The notes under the pieces were generated by a model that had not been told where the DNA came from, made no database searches, and worked only from the letters and a program-made list of their open reading frames with translations. The translations under genes were made by a program, and so were the position numbers. Shown piece after piece: positions 1-11,584 of a DNA stretch of 64,000 nt; position 1 is the first letter of the stretch; the number at the start of each line of letters is the position of its first letter. The DNA comes from Sanderia malayensis. Lineage: Eukaryota > Cnidaria > Scyphozoa > Semaeostomeae > Pelagiidae. The stretch covers positions 124,001 through 188,000 of the forward strand of contig RQOL01000374.1 of assembly GCA_013076295.1 (NCBI GenBank), given 5' to 3'.

Positions 1-372
1 CGATAATACTTTTTACAGATATTAAAAGCTGCATTTCTAGAGCATCCAATAATGGAAGCAATTTCGCGATAACTTTTTCCATTGTTTTTATAAAATGCAA
101 TTTCCAAACGCTTTTCATAGGAAATTTCCTTATTTTTGAAAACCCCCATGTTTATGTTTTAAGGCCTAAAATCATTTCCACCGTTATTTTTCTTCAAATT
201 TTTTGGCTTAATTGTAGAATTCGAAGCATAAACGACACTTTCTGAAAATTTCATACAAATATATTACTTTATTACTTATTTGTAAAGAATTAAAAAAGGG
301 TACAACACTATTTGTTTACATAAAACGTCTTCGAAATTTCGAAGGTGTCCCAATATATTTTGAACGCGAGTG
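1..372 (-). mobile_element. Tc1/mariner-like element, truncated by window edge
   Basis: The end at 372 is the inverted repeat GAACGCGAGTG followed by TA, the mirror of the intact left end at 18721. The remaining bases match 18721-19088 in reverse complement, including the start of the helix-turn-helix transposase frame (coding on the minus strand here, ATG near 148-150). Only the N-terminal part lies in the window. It is part of a larger inverted duplication and not an independent insertion. Confidence 0.85.
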
Positions 373-867
373 TATTATTATGATATAATGTAAAACACTA
401 ATTCTATTTCACGTTATGACTTACTTTGATACACTAAATAGGGCGCTGGACTCAAAAACAGTTTCGGTTCTCTCAGCGTCCTAGACACCTATTTCTTCAA
501 AATTATGCTGTAATTCTATATACTTCTCCAATTATCTTTTAATTCACTAAATTTTAAACCATAATTAATTGTTGCTAAATTATATTAATCTGAATTTAAG
601 CTAAGGGATTGTCGGTCAAACAAGAATAGCAAGTATTACTCACACAGGCCTTCTACAGCCAATTTGTGCTGTCAAACCATTTCCTCGCTATCTAGACCAA
701 CGCTCCCCATCTAACTGACCAATTAGAAAGCTATCCAACCGGTCCAATGGAACACTAAACCCTAAAGAAATCCGAAATCCTTTCAGTGCAGCAAAACACA
801 ACCTTGGCCTAAGAACTCGGAGTGAAATTTCCGCACAAGTGGGCTGCTCTGCTTACATGACACATGA

Positions 868-872
868 CACAT
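868..872. repeat. BEL target-site duplication, left copy (CACAT)
   Basis: CACAT at 868-872 abuts the LTR and recurs at 7393-7397 beyond the other LTR. A 5-bp duplication is normal for BEL/Pao integration. The same site also flanks the LTR fragment at 17839-18238 (ATGTG at 18239), so that fragment descends from the same insertion. Confidence 0.75.
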
Positions 873-1500
873 TATAGCCTGAGCACTCTGTGGCCTTTCG
901 TTTGTAACTCTTAGGAATTGAGTCAAGAAATGGACAAAATTGATACTTCATTTCGTTATATAAAATTGAGATTGAGTGACAGAGTTCAAACTAAGATAAA
1001 ATAACAAAACTATATTAGTTGAAATTAGATTGACATAAGACTGAATTAATCAAAATATAAGTCTAGTCCTGCATGAGACACACAAAACAAACAAACGAAC
1101 GAAATAGCATACGAAATAAAACTTACCAGCTGGCCAAAAGTACATACTGTAAATTGATGACAACTGCACTGAACAAAAATAATTACATGTCTATTTATAC
1201 AAAAATATAAAACCGGCTTGACAAGAAACAAGATAATAACAAATACTAGAAATAATGACCACACCTAATGACATATACACACACAGAACAAAACTGAAAT
1301 AATAATGTGCATGGGGACGCTAAACAAAAGACACAAAAATGCACAAAGGAGAATAAAATACTGAACACAAATGACGCAAATGAGACGCTGAACATAAACA
1401 CACTGAAACTATGACAACCACTGAAACGAGACTGACAATGAAACCTATAAAATTTGAATAAATATTTTTGTTTGTTTATTAAAAACTAAGTCACGTTACA
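873..1500 (-). repeat. BEL 3' LTR
   Basis: On the minus strand it begins TGTAACGTGAC right after a GGGGGAG polypurine tract (1501-1507) and ends ...CTCAGGCTATA. It is homologous to 6766-7392 over its whole length. Confidence 0.92.
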
Positions 1501-1507
1501 CTCCCCC
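1501..1507 (-). promoter_or_regulatory. Polypurine tract of the BEL element
   Basis: GGGGGAG on the minus strand directly abuts the 3' LTR start. This is where plus-strand DNA priming is expected in LTR retrotransposons. It is absent next to the 5' LTR, which confirms the element's polarity. Confidence 0.7.
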
Positions 1508-1577
1508 AATAAACAAATAAACTTATCTTCGAGCCATATCAACATTCATAGCCATCTCACCGAGTTCAGTTAATAAG

Positions 1578-3874
1578 TCACCAACACTGTGAATCATCAC
1601 TGTGAATAACAACCAGTGAACGAACAGCTTGGTACGTTTCACGAAATGCGCCTTCATTTGAGTTGCGATATCGAACTCTCGCTTTACGTGGTTTGCCATC
1701 TTTACCATACTCGAGATTTTTGATAATTCCATACGTGTATTATTTTGCCAGGACTGAGTCGTTTTTCGTGAATAGAACGATATCTCCAATGTTAATTGCA
1801 TCAGTTTGGAACCATTTTTGTTGCTTCATTAGCTTTGGCACGTGCACTAACAGCCATACTTCGAACCATGAATTATACACTTCTTCATTTTCCCTCGAGA
1901 TGATAGTTGGATTGTCACAATACACAACTCCATCAGGACAACGATCATTGTTACGACCAAGTAACAATCTATTCGGAGTAATCAAATCTAGACATTCCAG
2001 ATCACCGACAACGTCACCAATGGCGATGGCAGATTGTTGATTTGATTTGAAATCGACGAAGCAAGAGTTTCCCATTGAAGCATGGATAAGCGACGGTTGA
2101 TTGTAGACTTTTCGATTGGCGAATTGATCTCACGAATCTTGCGCTCCACTTTGCCATGCATACTATGACCTTGGACAGGGCATAGTTCGAATTTGACGCG
2201 ATTCTTGGTCATCAGATTTGATTTTATATCGAGGAAGTTCAATCTCATATCCTTGCAAGCTTTGATCAACTGGCTACCTTCGTCACAGAGGAGTTTCTTC
2301 GGATAGCCATAGGTACACGAGAATCTTGTGAATGCCATAATGAATGATGGTGTTGAGTAGCTGTCCATTACTTTGATGCTAGTTGCCGAAGTTGAGCAGC
2401 AACAAAATACGACCAACCATATCTTGACTGTCGCACGTTTATTGTGTGTCGAATACGAAAGGTAGGGCCCAGAAAGATCAACTTGCGTGAAGTAGAATGC
2501 CGGCGCGATGGTGATATTGCATTTTGAAGTTGGTCCCATGGCAATGTCGACTGTATGTTTCGCTAAATATCGACATCGTTGACATGATTTTTTGATGAAT
2601 TTGTCGAGTTTCCTCCCTTCGATGACGTGAGCAATTCTTTCGACATAACGTAAGGTTGTTTCTACGCCAGAGTGACTAACAGTAGGATGATTCCAGTGAA
2701 CATCAAGTGCGATTGCAAACGCGATTGGTGACTTCCTGTCCAACACAGGAACACAAAACGATGTAGATGACAAGTCTCTGATGGTGCTCGTGAATTTGCC
2801 AACGATTGAAACGCTTTCGTTAGGGAGGATTCGTCCAATGTAGAGTAGAATACCGTCGACAAGCTTTGTGATATGTTGATACTTTGATTTTTGAACAAAC
2901 TGTTGAACTTCGTGTGAGCCTTTTCGAAAGAAGTAATTCTCAGCTTCTGTAATTTCTTGGACAGTGAGTACATCTGATATCTTTATGGTGACTTTCCTGA
3001 TACGATTGATGAGTGATCTGAAAAATTTGATGTCGTAGCCCAATATTCTGACAACAGTGGAAAATTTTCGCCGATTTTCTCTGCGTTTTTTGGAGAAATT
3101 CAATTCGCCAATGTTGATAGATAGCTCGTCTGATTCTGGATGCCAAATCATTCCTCCGACAGCAATTGAGGTTCCATTGTCAGTAAGATTGTCTGGTGGA
3201 TTTGATCCCGAAAAAGTGACACCTTTGAGGTGGAAATTACCATGAGTGATTACAAGCTCCAATTCGTCAGCTCTTTGATGTGCAAGACTGATGTTGGGTT
3301 CTCCTGTGATGCAGTCATCCACATAAATATCATTTTGAACGATTTCGTCCACACGTGGATATTGATCCTTGAGGATTCTTGATATCGTTCGCAACCCATG
3401 CTCCGCTTGGTTGCCACTTGAGCGAACTCCGTATATCAAGGTCTTTATGATCTTTTCGCGAGGGATTTTACATGGATCGAGGTCCTCCTGCCAGATGTAT
3501 CTTTGGTAACACCAGTGGCTTTCGTCAAGTCTGATTGTGTTGTACATTTTTCGTATATCGGAATGTATACCAACTTGGTGAGACGACCATCGAATGAGGA
3601 TCTCTTGCAATCTGTTTAGGTTATTTCGTCCCTTTGCCAAGATATCATTGAGAGAGAAGCCAGTTGATGTTGGATGAGAAGCGTCAAACACGATTCGACA
3701 TGGTGTACTTATCGACGTAGCTTTCCATACCACTCTCCAAGGTATAAAGTTTTGCGATAATGCATTCTTCAACGGCTCTTGTTGATTGGGTGCTAGATTG
3801 TCCACGTAGTCAACATATCCCAGTTGTTGCAATTTTGATTCGGAGGTGATAATTTCAACTTTATCTGTAGGATT
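1578..3874 (-). pseudogene. pol: BEL pol: reverse transcriptase-integrase, degraded
   Basis: The region reads in one frame from just after a TGA at 3875-3877 to about 1988. The reverse transcriptase shows FDAS (near 3690) and the YVDD catalytic box (near 3318). The integrase shows an HH-CC zinc-binding region (HSG near 2680, CQRC near 2578) and D, D, E residues in VDLSGPY (near 2470), CDEGSQL (near 2278) and GKVERK (near 2150). Between palm/thumb and integrase (around 3050) the long RNase H segment expected in BEL pol is absent and the frame runs straight on. A frameshift near 2040-2075 moves the C-terminal domain to another frame, which has a TAA near 1740 and ends near 1578. The protein cannot be made in one piece from this copy. 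Confidence 0.88.
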
Positions 3875-6733
3875 TCAATCAAGTTTCTTGAGCTGTTGGT
3901 GATATATCTTCAGGGCGGCATCCTTGTTGGGTGCAATTTTTTTTGATGGGTCGTCGATGAAAGGTAACTTTGCTGTGATGTGTTGATTAACAAGATCGAT
4001 GGTGATGGATGAATCGATTAGACTTTGTTCGACCTCCTCCTTGATACTGATGTCCTCCTGATGAGTTGAATTCTTGCAATCTTCGCAGCTTCTACATTTG
4101 ATGCATCTGTAGTTGATGATCGATCCTGCAGCTTCGACATCGTCAAATTCTTTTATCCGATTGGCGATGCGAGATGATAAAACTTTGATATCCGGGTTGA
4201 CATGGATACCAATATTGAAAAGCTTTTGTTGGTTGCTAAGGAAACCAAGATATTCTTGAGATGATGATTGGTTGAAGAATATACTGTGGATTTGTGTAAA
4301 GATTGAGTGCGGTCCTCCGATAATTCCACGAGATCCATCTGGATTAGCGAAAACTGACTCGTAGATTGATAGACCAGAGGGAAGTTGATGGATGAACTTT
4401 GGATGGTACCTCAGGTACTTGATCCCAATCATAAAATGCACATCACCACCAACATTTGGAGAGGTTCTAGGAAGCTGATTAGGGTTCCCTCCAGTTGACT
4501 TGAAATGATCAGCAATATCTTTGAAGACGTTTGTTAGTGGATAAGAAGGAAAAGTTGTTGTGATTGATTCCAGTGATATGCCAGTCAGCGATGCAATTTG
4601 ACCATTGTGCTGGGGTATATTGATGTTGAACGTGCCGAATGTTTGCAGTGACATATTTCCAACACGGCCAATTTCTGTAACATCTGCAGACAGTTGTGTT
4701 GCGTTGGAACCAAGTGACTTGACAGCTGATTTCTTGATTATGAAGTCACTGCAGCCATTATCGAAGAAAATTGTGTAAGGTACTTCATCGATACAAATTG
4801 TTTGGAGCAGGTAAATTCCTCTTTCATCGTCTGTTGTAGTCGTGCTGACAGGCTGTGGATTCGTCTTGTAGCATTTATGGGCATGAAACGAGAGACTGAT
4901 ATTGCGAGCAAATGTTGGCAGGTTTGGACATCTTATGAATCGTTGTTTATATTTTTCAAGAAGATCCTTATTAGAATGGTGATCTTTGTGTTCGTCGCAA
5001 ACAAGTACGTGCTTACGTGATGGATACTTCTGATGCGATGGATGTAGACATACATAATCACGCTGACATCGGCCTCCTTTATGCTTGGGATATGTTGCGT
5101 CAGCTCCTGGGAATAAACATTGGAAGCAGTATCCATTGTCCTTCAATAGAGACAGTCTTTCAGCAGGTGTAACTTCTACGAACTTTTTGCAAGCAAAGTA
5201 TTGAATTATCCTGGTACCTCTAGGACCTGATGTTGAAACATGTTCATTAGTGTCATCACTTGACTTGCAAAAATAACAGATAGGCTCAGATGGAATAGAA
5301 TTGTGAGAAGAAGAATATCCATACTTCTGATTCCTATTGGTCTTTGGTGGATCTTGATGTACAGCTTGTTGTCGTTTTGGCTGCTTTATTTCCGGATCTT
5401 GATAACCATTACTCATGACGATTGACTTCTGTTGCTGTATTCTCAATTCATCTTCGAGGAATTTCGTAAGTTTGGCCCAAGTGTTCTCTGGTGAAATATC
5501 ATCATTTGCTTGGCCAAGCCATCTTGACAATCTTGTCTCTCCGAGAAGCTGTAGAACATCCCTTATAGCACCTCCATAATACAGGTAATTTTCGATGTTG
5601 TGGGTCTTCACAAGTGACGTCAAATCTTTGACGAGGTTGACAATTTTGTTCAGCGAATTGACTGTTGCATCTACATCCCTTGCTCGATTAAGAGGATTCA
5701 TCGAAGCCAACTGATTCATCTTTTCTTGAAGCATTATCATTACGTCTCCATAGGCGAACTGCAATCTCTTCCATATTTCGTCAATGTCATTGATTGTTTT
5801 GACAGAGCTGAGGGCTGGATCTTTGAGATAATTGTTCTTCAAGAGGTCAGCCAGAAGATGTCGCGGTGTTGTCCTTAGATGAATCTTCTCAAACTTTGAT
5901 TTGAACGTATAAAAATCGAGTGAATCGTCATAACCAGAAAACCTTTCAATCTTGATGTTTAAATTTGATTCTGAAAAGAGCTTTTGTTTGTACACTTGAC
6001 GTTCTTCAATCTCCGAGTTCAAATTTTCAGTGTACAACGATTTTAGAGAAGTTAATCTCTCATATCTTTCTCGAAGCTGATCGGAAGCATCTTGGATATA
6101 AGGAATGGTGGTCTCCTTGGTGAGAATACTTTCGAGTTTTTTCGAAATTTCATAAATTTGAGTGACACTGGATGGAAGGTTAGTTCTCATCTGGACGAGT
6201 TCTTCATCAATCAATTCTTTGGGTTTACGAATAAATTCCGTGGTGAGCTCATCGATAGCACGCTTGGTGTCTTTGATTACGAATAGAAGAGACTGCTGTT
6301 TGCGTAGCTCAAAGTCATTTGCTTGCCTCGTTTGCTGAAGGTTAGACTTCATTTTCAGGTCGTTGACTTCCTTTATGTATTCCTTGATTGATTCCATTGC
6401 CTTCACTATTTGTTGCGTGAGTTGATGATCAGGCGTTTCGGTTTGAAGCACAAGCTCGTTCGTTCTGATTGATTTTCGAATTTCTGTGAGCTTTTCAACT
6501 ATTCCAGTGAGGTCAACGCCATTATGAATAGGATTTTCGTCAATAATGTCGAATACTTCTTGAATTAGTACTTGAGTGTTGATGGCAACTGATGAAGGCA
6601 TTTCGTTGAGTGTAAGATGATCAAGTTGAATGGAGAGATCTTCGGCTGATGTGCTGAATTCGGACTGAGTGACGATTTCTCCAGTCAAATTGAATATTTT
6701 ATAATCAATTCTTGGTTTGTTTCGTTTTGACAT
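3875..6733 (-). CDS. gag: BEL gag-protease open reading frame
   Basis: About 952 residues from the ATG at 6733, 33 bases inside the 5' LTR. The first ~260 residues are charged and probably coiled coil. A region resembling the BEL capsid-like DUF1759 follows (about 265-460). Cys/His zinc-binding clusters lie around residues 484-570 (CYFC, then CFQC with downstream H and C). An aspartic-protease-like DUF1758 region shows FFDNGCSDFI near residue 657. The active-site triplet reads DNG where DSG/DTG is usual, so protease activity is doubtful. The frame ends at a TGA followed in the same frame by reverse transcriptase. Related elements usually have one continuous gag-pol frame, so the stop is either a mutation or a readthrough site. 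Confidence 0.85.
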   Translation of the reverse strand: MSKRNKPRIDYKIFNLTGEIVTQSEFSTSAEDLSIQLDHLTLNEMPSSVAINTQVLIQEVFDIIDENPIHNGVDLTGIVEKLTEIRKSIRTNELVLQTETPDHQLTQQIVKAMESIKEYIKEVNDLKMKSNLQQTRQANDFELRKQQSLLFVIKDTKRAIDELTTEFIRKPKELIDEELVQMRTNLPSSVTQIYEISKKLESILTKETTIPYIQDASDQLRERYERLTSLKSLYTENLNSEIEERQVYKQKLFSESNLNIKIERFSGYDDSLDFYTFKSKFEKIHLRTTPRHLLADLLKNNYLKDPALSSVKTINDIDEIWKRLQFAYGDVMIMLQEKMNQLASMNPLNRARDVDATVNSLNKIVNLVKDLTSLVKTHNIENYLYYGGAIRDVLQLLGETRLSRWLGQANDDISPENTWAKLTKFLEDELRIQQQKSIVMSNGYQDPEIKQPKRQQAVHQDPPKTNRNQKYGYSSSHNSIPSEPICYFCKSSDDTNEHVSTSGPRGTRIIQYFACKKFVEVTPAERLSLLKDNGYCFQCLFPGADATYPKHKGGRCQRDYVCLHPSHQKYPSRKHVLVCDEHKDHHSNKDLLEKYKQRFIRCPNLPTFARNISLSFHAHKCYKTNPQPVSTTTTDDERGIYLLQTICIDEVPYTIFFDNGCSDFIIKKSAVKSLGSNATQLSADVTEIGRVGNMSLQTFGTFNINIPQHNGQIASLTGISLESITTTFPSYPLTNVFKDIADHFKSTGGNPNQLPRTSPNVGGDVHFMIGIKYLRYHPKFIHQLPSGLSIYESVFANPDGSRGIIGGPHSIFTQIHSIFFNQSSSQEYLGFLSNQQKLFNIGIHVNPDIKVLSSRIANRIKEFDDVEAAGSIINYRCIKCRSCEDCKNSTHQEDISIKEEVEQSLIDSSITIDLVNQHITAKLPFIDDPSKKIAPNKDAALKIYHQQLKKLD

Positions 6734-6765
6734 CAATAATCAGCATATGATTGGTTCTGTTTGAA

Positions 6766-7392
6766 TATAGCCTGAGCACTGTGTGGCCTTTCGTTTGTAA
6801 CTCTTAGGAATTGAGTCAAGAAATGGACAAAATTGATACTTCATTTCGTTATATAAAATTGAGATTGAGTGACAGAGTTCAAACTAAAATAAAATAACAA
6901 AACTATATTAGTTGAAATTAGAATGACATAAGACTGAATTAATCAAAATATAAGTCTAGTCCTGCATGAGACACACAAAACAAACAAACAAACGAAATAG
7001 CATACGAAATAAAACTTACCAGCTGGCCAAAAGTACATACTGTAAATTGATGACAACTGCACTGAACAAAAATAATTACATGTCTATTTATACAAAAATA
7101 TAAAACCGGTTTAACAAGAAACAAGATAATAACAAATACTAGAAATAATGACCACACCTAATGACATATACGCACAGGGAACAAAACTGAAATAATAATG
7201 TGCATGGGGACGCTAAACAAAAGACACAAAAATGCACAAAGGAGAATAAAATACTGAACACAAATGACGCAAATGAGACGCTGAACATAAACACACTGAA
7301 ACTATGACAACCACTGAAACGACACTGACAATGAAACCTATAAAATTTGAATAAATATTTTTGTTTGTTTATTAAAACTAAGTCACGTTACA
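6766..7392 (-). repeat. BEL 5' LTR
   Basis: Reads TGTAACGTGAC... to ...CTCAGGCTATA on the minus strand and is followed outward by CACAT (7393-7397). I could not identify a convincing tRNA-complementary primer-binding site just inside it. Confidence 0.92.
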
Positions 7393-7397
7393 CACAT

Positions 7398-8066
7398 TAT
7401 ATGACACATTTGCACCACATTCCGCGCATGCCCAATGATGAAAGTTTTGATTGGCTCAGACTTACTCGGTCTTTCATTATTTAGAACAATACCGGCCAAG
7501 ATTCATATCCCCAACAAGATCAGGGTCAGCCACTATGTTTGCGTGACTGGGAAACAATAGAGAATTTGGCTAATGATAGGGAATTTAAGAAGATGATGCG
7601 CCAAGGCATTAACTTGGGAGCTAGTTAGACAAAGCTTGGTAGCCCACCTTAAGGTTGTCCTATAAGAAGTACAGCAACACTGGATTGTGACACAAAATAA
7701 ACTTTACAATCCTGGATTGCCAAAGCTGCAAAAATGAGAGGTTTTGAAAAAAACCGCATTTTGACAAAAAGGCAGATCTTGAGGTAAGAGAAGTCTATGA
7801 AAACAGTGGACCATCTTCAGGGACCTTAACTCTTATGAAAAACTTTAGTACCAGAAATCTTGACACGACATGGTGACCCAAACTGTGAAAACTGCCAACA
7901 GTGCTGGTTCTTAGATGTATATAATGCGTACTAACAAGTGATAAGAGCTTTGATAAACAACCACAAATGAAAACGATAAATCAAAATTTGACTGTAAAAT
8001 TTAATGGCTTTCGGTGAACATGACAAAGTTGGAAAACACACGTTTTGTCTATCGTGAAAATTACTA
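7398..8066. repeat. Non-coding flank ending in a diverged satellite copy
   Basis: No gene is visible in 7398-7900. From about 7940 the sequence (AAATTTGACTGT, ATGGCTTTCGGTGAACATGACAAAGTTGG, in pieces) is a diverged copy of the 448-bp satellite at 50.6-54.8 kb and runs into the assembly gap. Confidence 0.6.
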
Positions 8067-8166
8067 NNNNNNNNNNNNNNNNNNNNNNNNNNNNNNNNNN
8101 NNNNNNNNNNNNNNNNNNNNNNNNNNNNNNNNNNNNNNNNNNNNNNNNNNNNNNNNNNNNNNNNNN
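8067..8166. other. Assembly gap (100 N)
   Basis: Exactly 100 N, the usual placeholder for a gap of unknown size. The sequence changes family across it: satellite on the left, composite inverted-repeat element on the right. Confidence 0.99.
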
Positions 8167-8424
8167 ACTGGGCGCCTTTCAAAGTGTTTTACGACCGGAA
8201 TAATTATCTTTGTAAAGACTTGCTAATTGTTTGAGAGACCTCTGGAAAATTACAGGAGACAATTGAGAACACAGGTGATAGCTTTTTTTTGTTTTTTGAG
8301 TGAGATAGTTGTAGTTTAGGTAGTAGGCGACCGCCATTGTTGCTTCGGCATGCTTGCGACGCTCAGGCCTAATGTAAACAAGCCCAAAGTTTTAACAAAC
8401 AAATTATGATAAGGGGTTATCAGG

Positions 8425-8975
8425 CGAGCGAAGCGAGCCAAACTGTTGCAAGAGGAGTAGGCAGAGGCATGAGCGAAGCGATTGCAGCGCACACGAAGTG
8501 CGCCCAATCAGTCAATGTTTCTTGATAATAAATAGACAGGCGAGCGCAGCGAGCTAACCCATTGTACGTGGGGTTGAAAGAGGCATGAGCGAAGCGAATG
8601 CAGCGCACAAAGTGCGCCCTACCAGTCAATGTTTCTTGATAATAGATGGACAGGCGAGCGCAGCGAGCTAACCCATTGTAAGTGGGGTTGAAAGAGGCAT
8701 GAGCGAAGCGAATGCAGCGCACGAAGTGCGCCCTATCAGTCAATGTTTCTTGATAATAGATAGACAGGCGAGCGCAGCGAGCTAACCCATTGTACGTGGG
8801 GTTGAAAGAGGCATGAGCGAAGCGAATGCAGCGCACGAAGTGCGCCCTATCAGTCAATGTTTCTTTATAATAGATAGACAGGCGTGCGCAGCGAGCTAAC
8901 CCATTGTACGTGGGGTTGAAAGAGGCATGAGCGAAGCGAATGCAGTGCACGAAGTGCGCCAACCAGATTAAGCCT
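8425..8975 (-). repeat. Tandem array of ~114-bp GC-hairpin units, left arm
   Basis: About five units. Each holds three short near-palindromes: GCGAGCGCAGCGAGC, GAGCGAAGCGAATG and GCGCACGAAGTGCGC, joined by an AT-rich ATCAAGAAACATTGACTG-type linker in reverse complement. The 114-bp period divides by three, so the array stays open in one frame over 180 codons with a 38-residue repeat. I read this as a by-product of period length and not as a gene. Confidence 0.9.
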
Positions 8976-9403
8976 TTTTTACTTGACGGGCTGGGGCGAA
9001 CGAGCGAAGCGAGTGATGACCCCTAGTCAACATTCTATTCTGTGTCATTCTGTTTGTTTGTGAAGTAAGCTTTGTTGCTTCTTGACTGCAGTAGGCACTG
9101 CATGTAGTGTACATGTTATCAATAAACAAGCTTCGAGTTCCATTCTTGATTTTCTTCTTCATTTATACTAATAGCCAAATATTAGCCTTGGTGATGCAAG
9201 GGTACTCTAAATGCTTGTTACAGATTTGGTTTCTTGCTTGAGAAATCCTCCTTTCCTTTCCTCCATTTTTTCTTGTTCTTGTAAAATGTCAATTTATCAA
9301 AACGAAGTCAATCATAAAAGCGAGGATGAAAAGTTCAAGCTTGTGATTCTGTGTGACACAGTGCCCTAATTTTGTTATTCCTCGTTATTTTCTTGTTAAA
9401 AAT

Positions 9404-9772
9404 ATGGGCGTAGACAAGCGTGGAAAGAAACGATCTCATTGCATGACGAATTCTTGTGATTGCGAGGACTACAAGCTGCGAGAGGATGATGGAAACAATT
9501 GCAATTACTGTGGTTGCAAACCTACCAAACATTTGGTTGCTGAAGATTCTGCTCCTGTGATGGCTGATCAATGTGCAGTAACCTCCATCCCCAAGAACTC
9601 GAATGGTAATAATTTACTGAGTCTTCGAACGCTTATCTGTGGTAAGCTGAAAACGAAGATTTCCCCAATCAAGAGCCAATCATTGCATCAAATGATGACG
9701 AAAAAGAGAACACGGGCTATGATCATAAAGCAGAAATCTGGAGACAACTTGTTATCTGATACTCAATGGTAA
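9404..9772 (+). CDS. Small Cys-rich protein in the centre of the composite element
   Basis: 122 residues from ATG 9404 (an in-frame upstream ATG lies at 9353). The N-terminal half is basic, then a compact Cys/His cluster follows: HC, SCDCEDY, NNCNYCGC, PTKH, spaced like a small zinc-binding module. The C-terminal half is Lys/Ser-rich with no recognised domain. It is the only credible ORF between the two GC arrays and lies in the element's centre. It might be a first exon: a pyrimidine-rich acceptor-like TTTTGCAG at about 10125 opens a short downstream frame that is also present at 21180. I do not recognise the family and assign no function. Confidence 0.45.
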   Translation: MGVDKRGKKRSHCMTNSCDCEDYKLREDDGNNCNYCGCKPTKHLVAEDSAPVMADQCAVTSIPKNSNGNNLLSLRTLICGKLKTKISPIKSQSLHQMMTKKRTRAMIIKQKSGDNLLSDTQW

Positions 9773-10229
9773 TAAATCATTATCTTTTTTTCTTTACTCA
9801 GTGGCAAAATGTCACTGTCAATTTATGATCTTTTTTAGGATTATTATTATATATATATCCATGGTTTAAATTCATTTTTTCAGTCAATGGGCTGAGAATT
9901 GTACATACTTTATAGATTTTTGTTATGTGACTTATTTATTTATTATTGCTGGTCTTTATTTAATTGTTGTTCCATGATAGTTTATTGTTCAATAGTTCAA
10001 CAGTATTGCTCAATAATTAAATTTAATATAATATCATGAAAGTTCTTTTGTTGATTTTTATATTGCTCAATAGTCAATAGTGCAAATGTTTGTTGTTTAA
10101 ACTTATTTTAATATACTTTTGCAGCAGCCCAACAATCAAACACTATGCAACATTGCATGTACCAAATTATGGAAGAATAGGGGTCATCACTCGCTTCGCT
10201 CGTCCGCCCCAGCCCGTCAAGTAAAAAAA

Positions 10230-11580
10230 GCTTAATCTGATTGGCGCACTTCGTGCGCTGCATTCGCTTAAGCTCATGCCATTTTCAACACCACCTACAA
10301 TGGGTTAGCTCGCTGCGCTCGCCTGTCTATCTATTATCAAGAAACATTGACTGGTAGGGCGCACTTCGTGCGCTGCATTCGCTTCGCTCATGCCTCCTTC
10401 AACCCCACGTACAATGGGCTAGCTCGCTAAGCTCGCCTGTCTACCTATTATCAAGAAACATTGACTGCTAGGGCGGACATTGTGCGCTGCATTCGCTTCG
10501 CTCATGCCTCCTTCAACCCCACGTACAATGGGTTAGCTCGCTAAGCTCGCCTGTCTACCTATTATCAAGAAACATTGACTGCTAGGGCGGACTTCGTGCG
10601 CTGCATTCGCTTCGCTCACGCCTCTTTCAACCCCACGTACAATGGGTTAGCTCGCTACGCTCGCCTGTCTATCTATTATCAAGAAACATTGACTGATAAT
10701 GCGCACTTCATGCGCTGCATTCGCCTACGCTCATGCCCCTTTCAACCTCATTTACAATGGGTTAGCTCGCTGCGCTCGCCTGTCTATCTATTATCAAGAA
10801 ACATTGACTGATAATGCGCACTTCATGCGCTGCATTCGCCTACGCTCATGCCCCTTTCAACCCCATTTACAATGGGTTAGCTCGCTGCGCTCGCCTGTCT
10901 ATCTATTATCAAGAAACATTGACTGATAGGGCGCACTTCGTGCGCTGCATTCGCTTCGCTCATGCCTCTTTCAACCCCACGTACAATGGGTTAGCTCGCT
11001 ACGCTCGCCTGTCTATCTATTATCAAGAAACATTGACTGATAATGCGCACTTCATGCGCTGCATTCGCCTACGCTCATGCCCCTTTCAACCCCATTTACA
11101 ATGGGTTAGCTCGCTGCGCTTGCCTGTCTATCTATTATCAAGAAACATTAACTGATAATGCGCACTTCATGCGCTGCATTCGCCTATGCTCATGCCCTTT
11201 TCAACCCCATTTACAATGGGTTAGCTCGCTGCGCTCGCCTGTCTATCTATTATCAAGAAACATTGACTGATAAGGCGCACTTCGTGCGCTGCATTCGCTT
11301 CGCTCTTGCCTCTTTCAACCCCACGTACAATGGGTTAGCTCGCTACGCTCGCCTGTCTATCTATTATCAAGAAACATTGTCTGATAGGGCGCACTTTGTG
11401 CGCTGCATTCGCTTCCCTCATGCCTCTTTCAACCCCACATACAATGAGTTAGCTCGCTGCGCTCGCCTGTCTACCTATTATCAAGAAACATTGACTGATT
11501 GGGCGCACTTCGTGCGCTGCAATCGCTTCGCTGATGCCTCTGCCTACTCCTCTTGCAACAGTTTAGCTCGCTTCGCTCGC
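10230..11580 (+). repeat. Tandem array of ~114/115-bp GC-hairpin units, right arm
   Basis: About twelve units in the orientation opposite to the left array, each with GCGCACTTCGTGCGC, GCTTCGCTC and GCTCGCTGCGCTCGC. Units containing an extra base (CGCCTACGCTCATGCC) are 115 bp and shift the frame, so open frames restart every few units. Subtypes alternate, which suggests expansion by unequal exchange of two- or three-unit blocks. Confidence 0.9.
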
Positions 11581-11584
11581 CTGA

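Larger units (their letters stand above)
1..1272. repeat. Left arm of a 1.25-kb inverted duplication
   Basis: This arm matches 17839-19088 in reverse complement almost base for base. It covers the Tc1-like tail, a spacer of about 495 bp (374-867), the 5-bp target duplication and the first 400 bp of the BEL LTR. Homology stops inside the LTR near 1272 and continues to the window edge on the other side, so the true length is unknown. The spacer 374-867 has no ORF or recognisable motif. Confidence 0.9.
873..7392 (-). mobile_element. BEL/Pao LTR retrotransposon, defective
   Basis: The element is 6.52 kb with LTRs of about 628 and 627 bp, a 5.27-kb interior and matching 5-bp target duplications. 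Coding order on the minus strand is gag, aspartic protease, reverse transcriptase, integrase, then a C-terminal domain typical of BEL pol. The two LTRs differ at roughly a dozen sites by eye (about 98% identical), so insertion is fairly recent. It is probably not autonomous. An in-frame TGA lies between protease and reverse transcriptase, the RNase H segment is missing, and a frameshift plus a further stop break the C-terminus. Confidence 0.93.
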
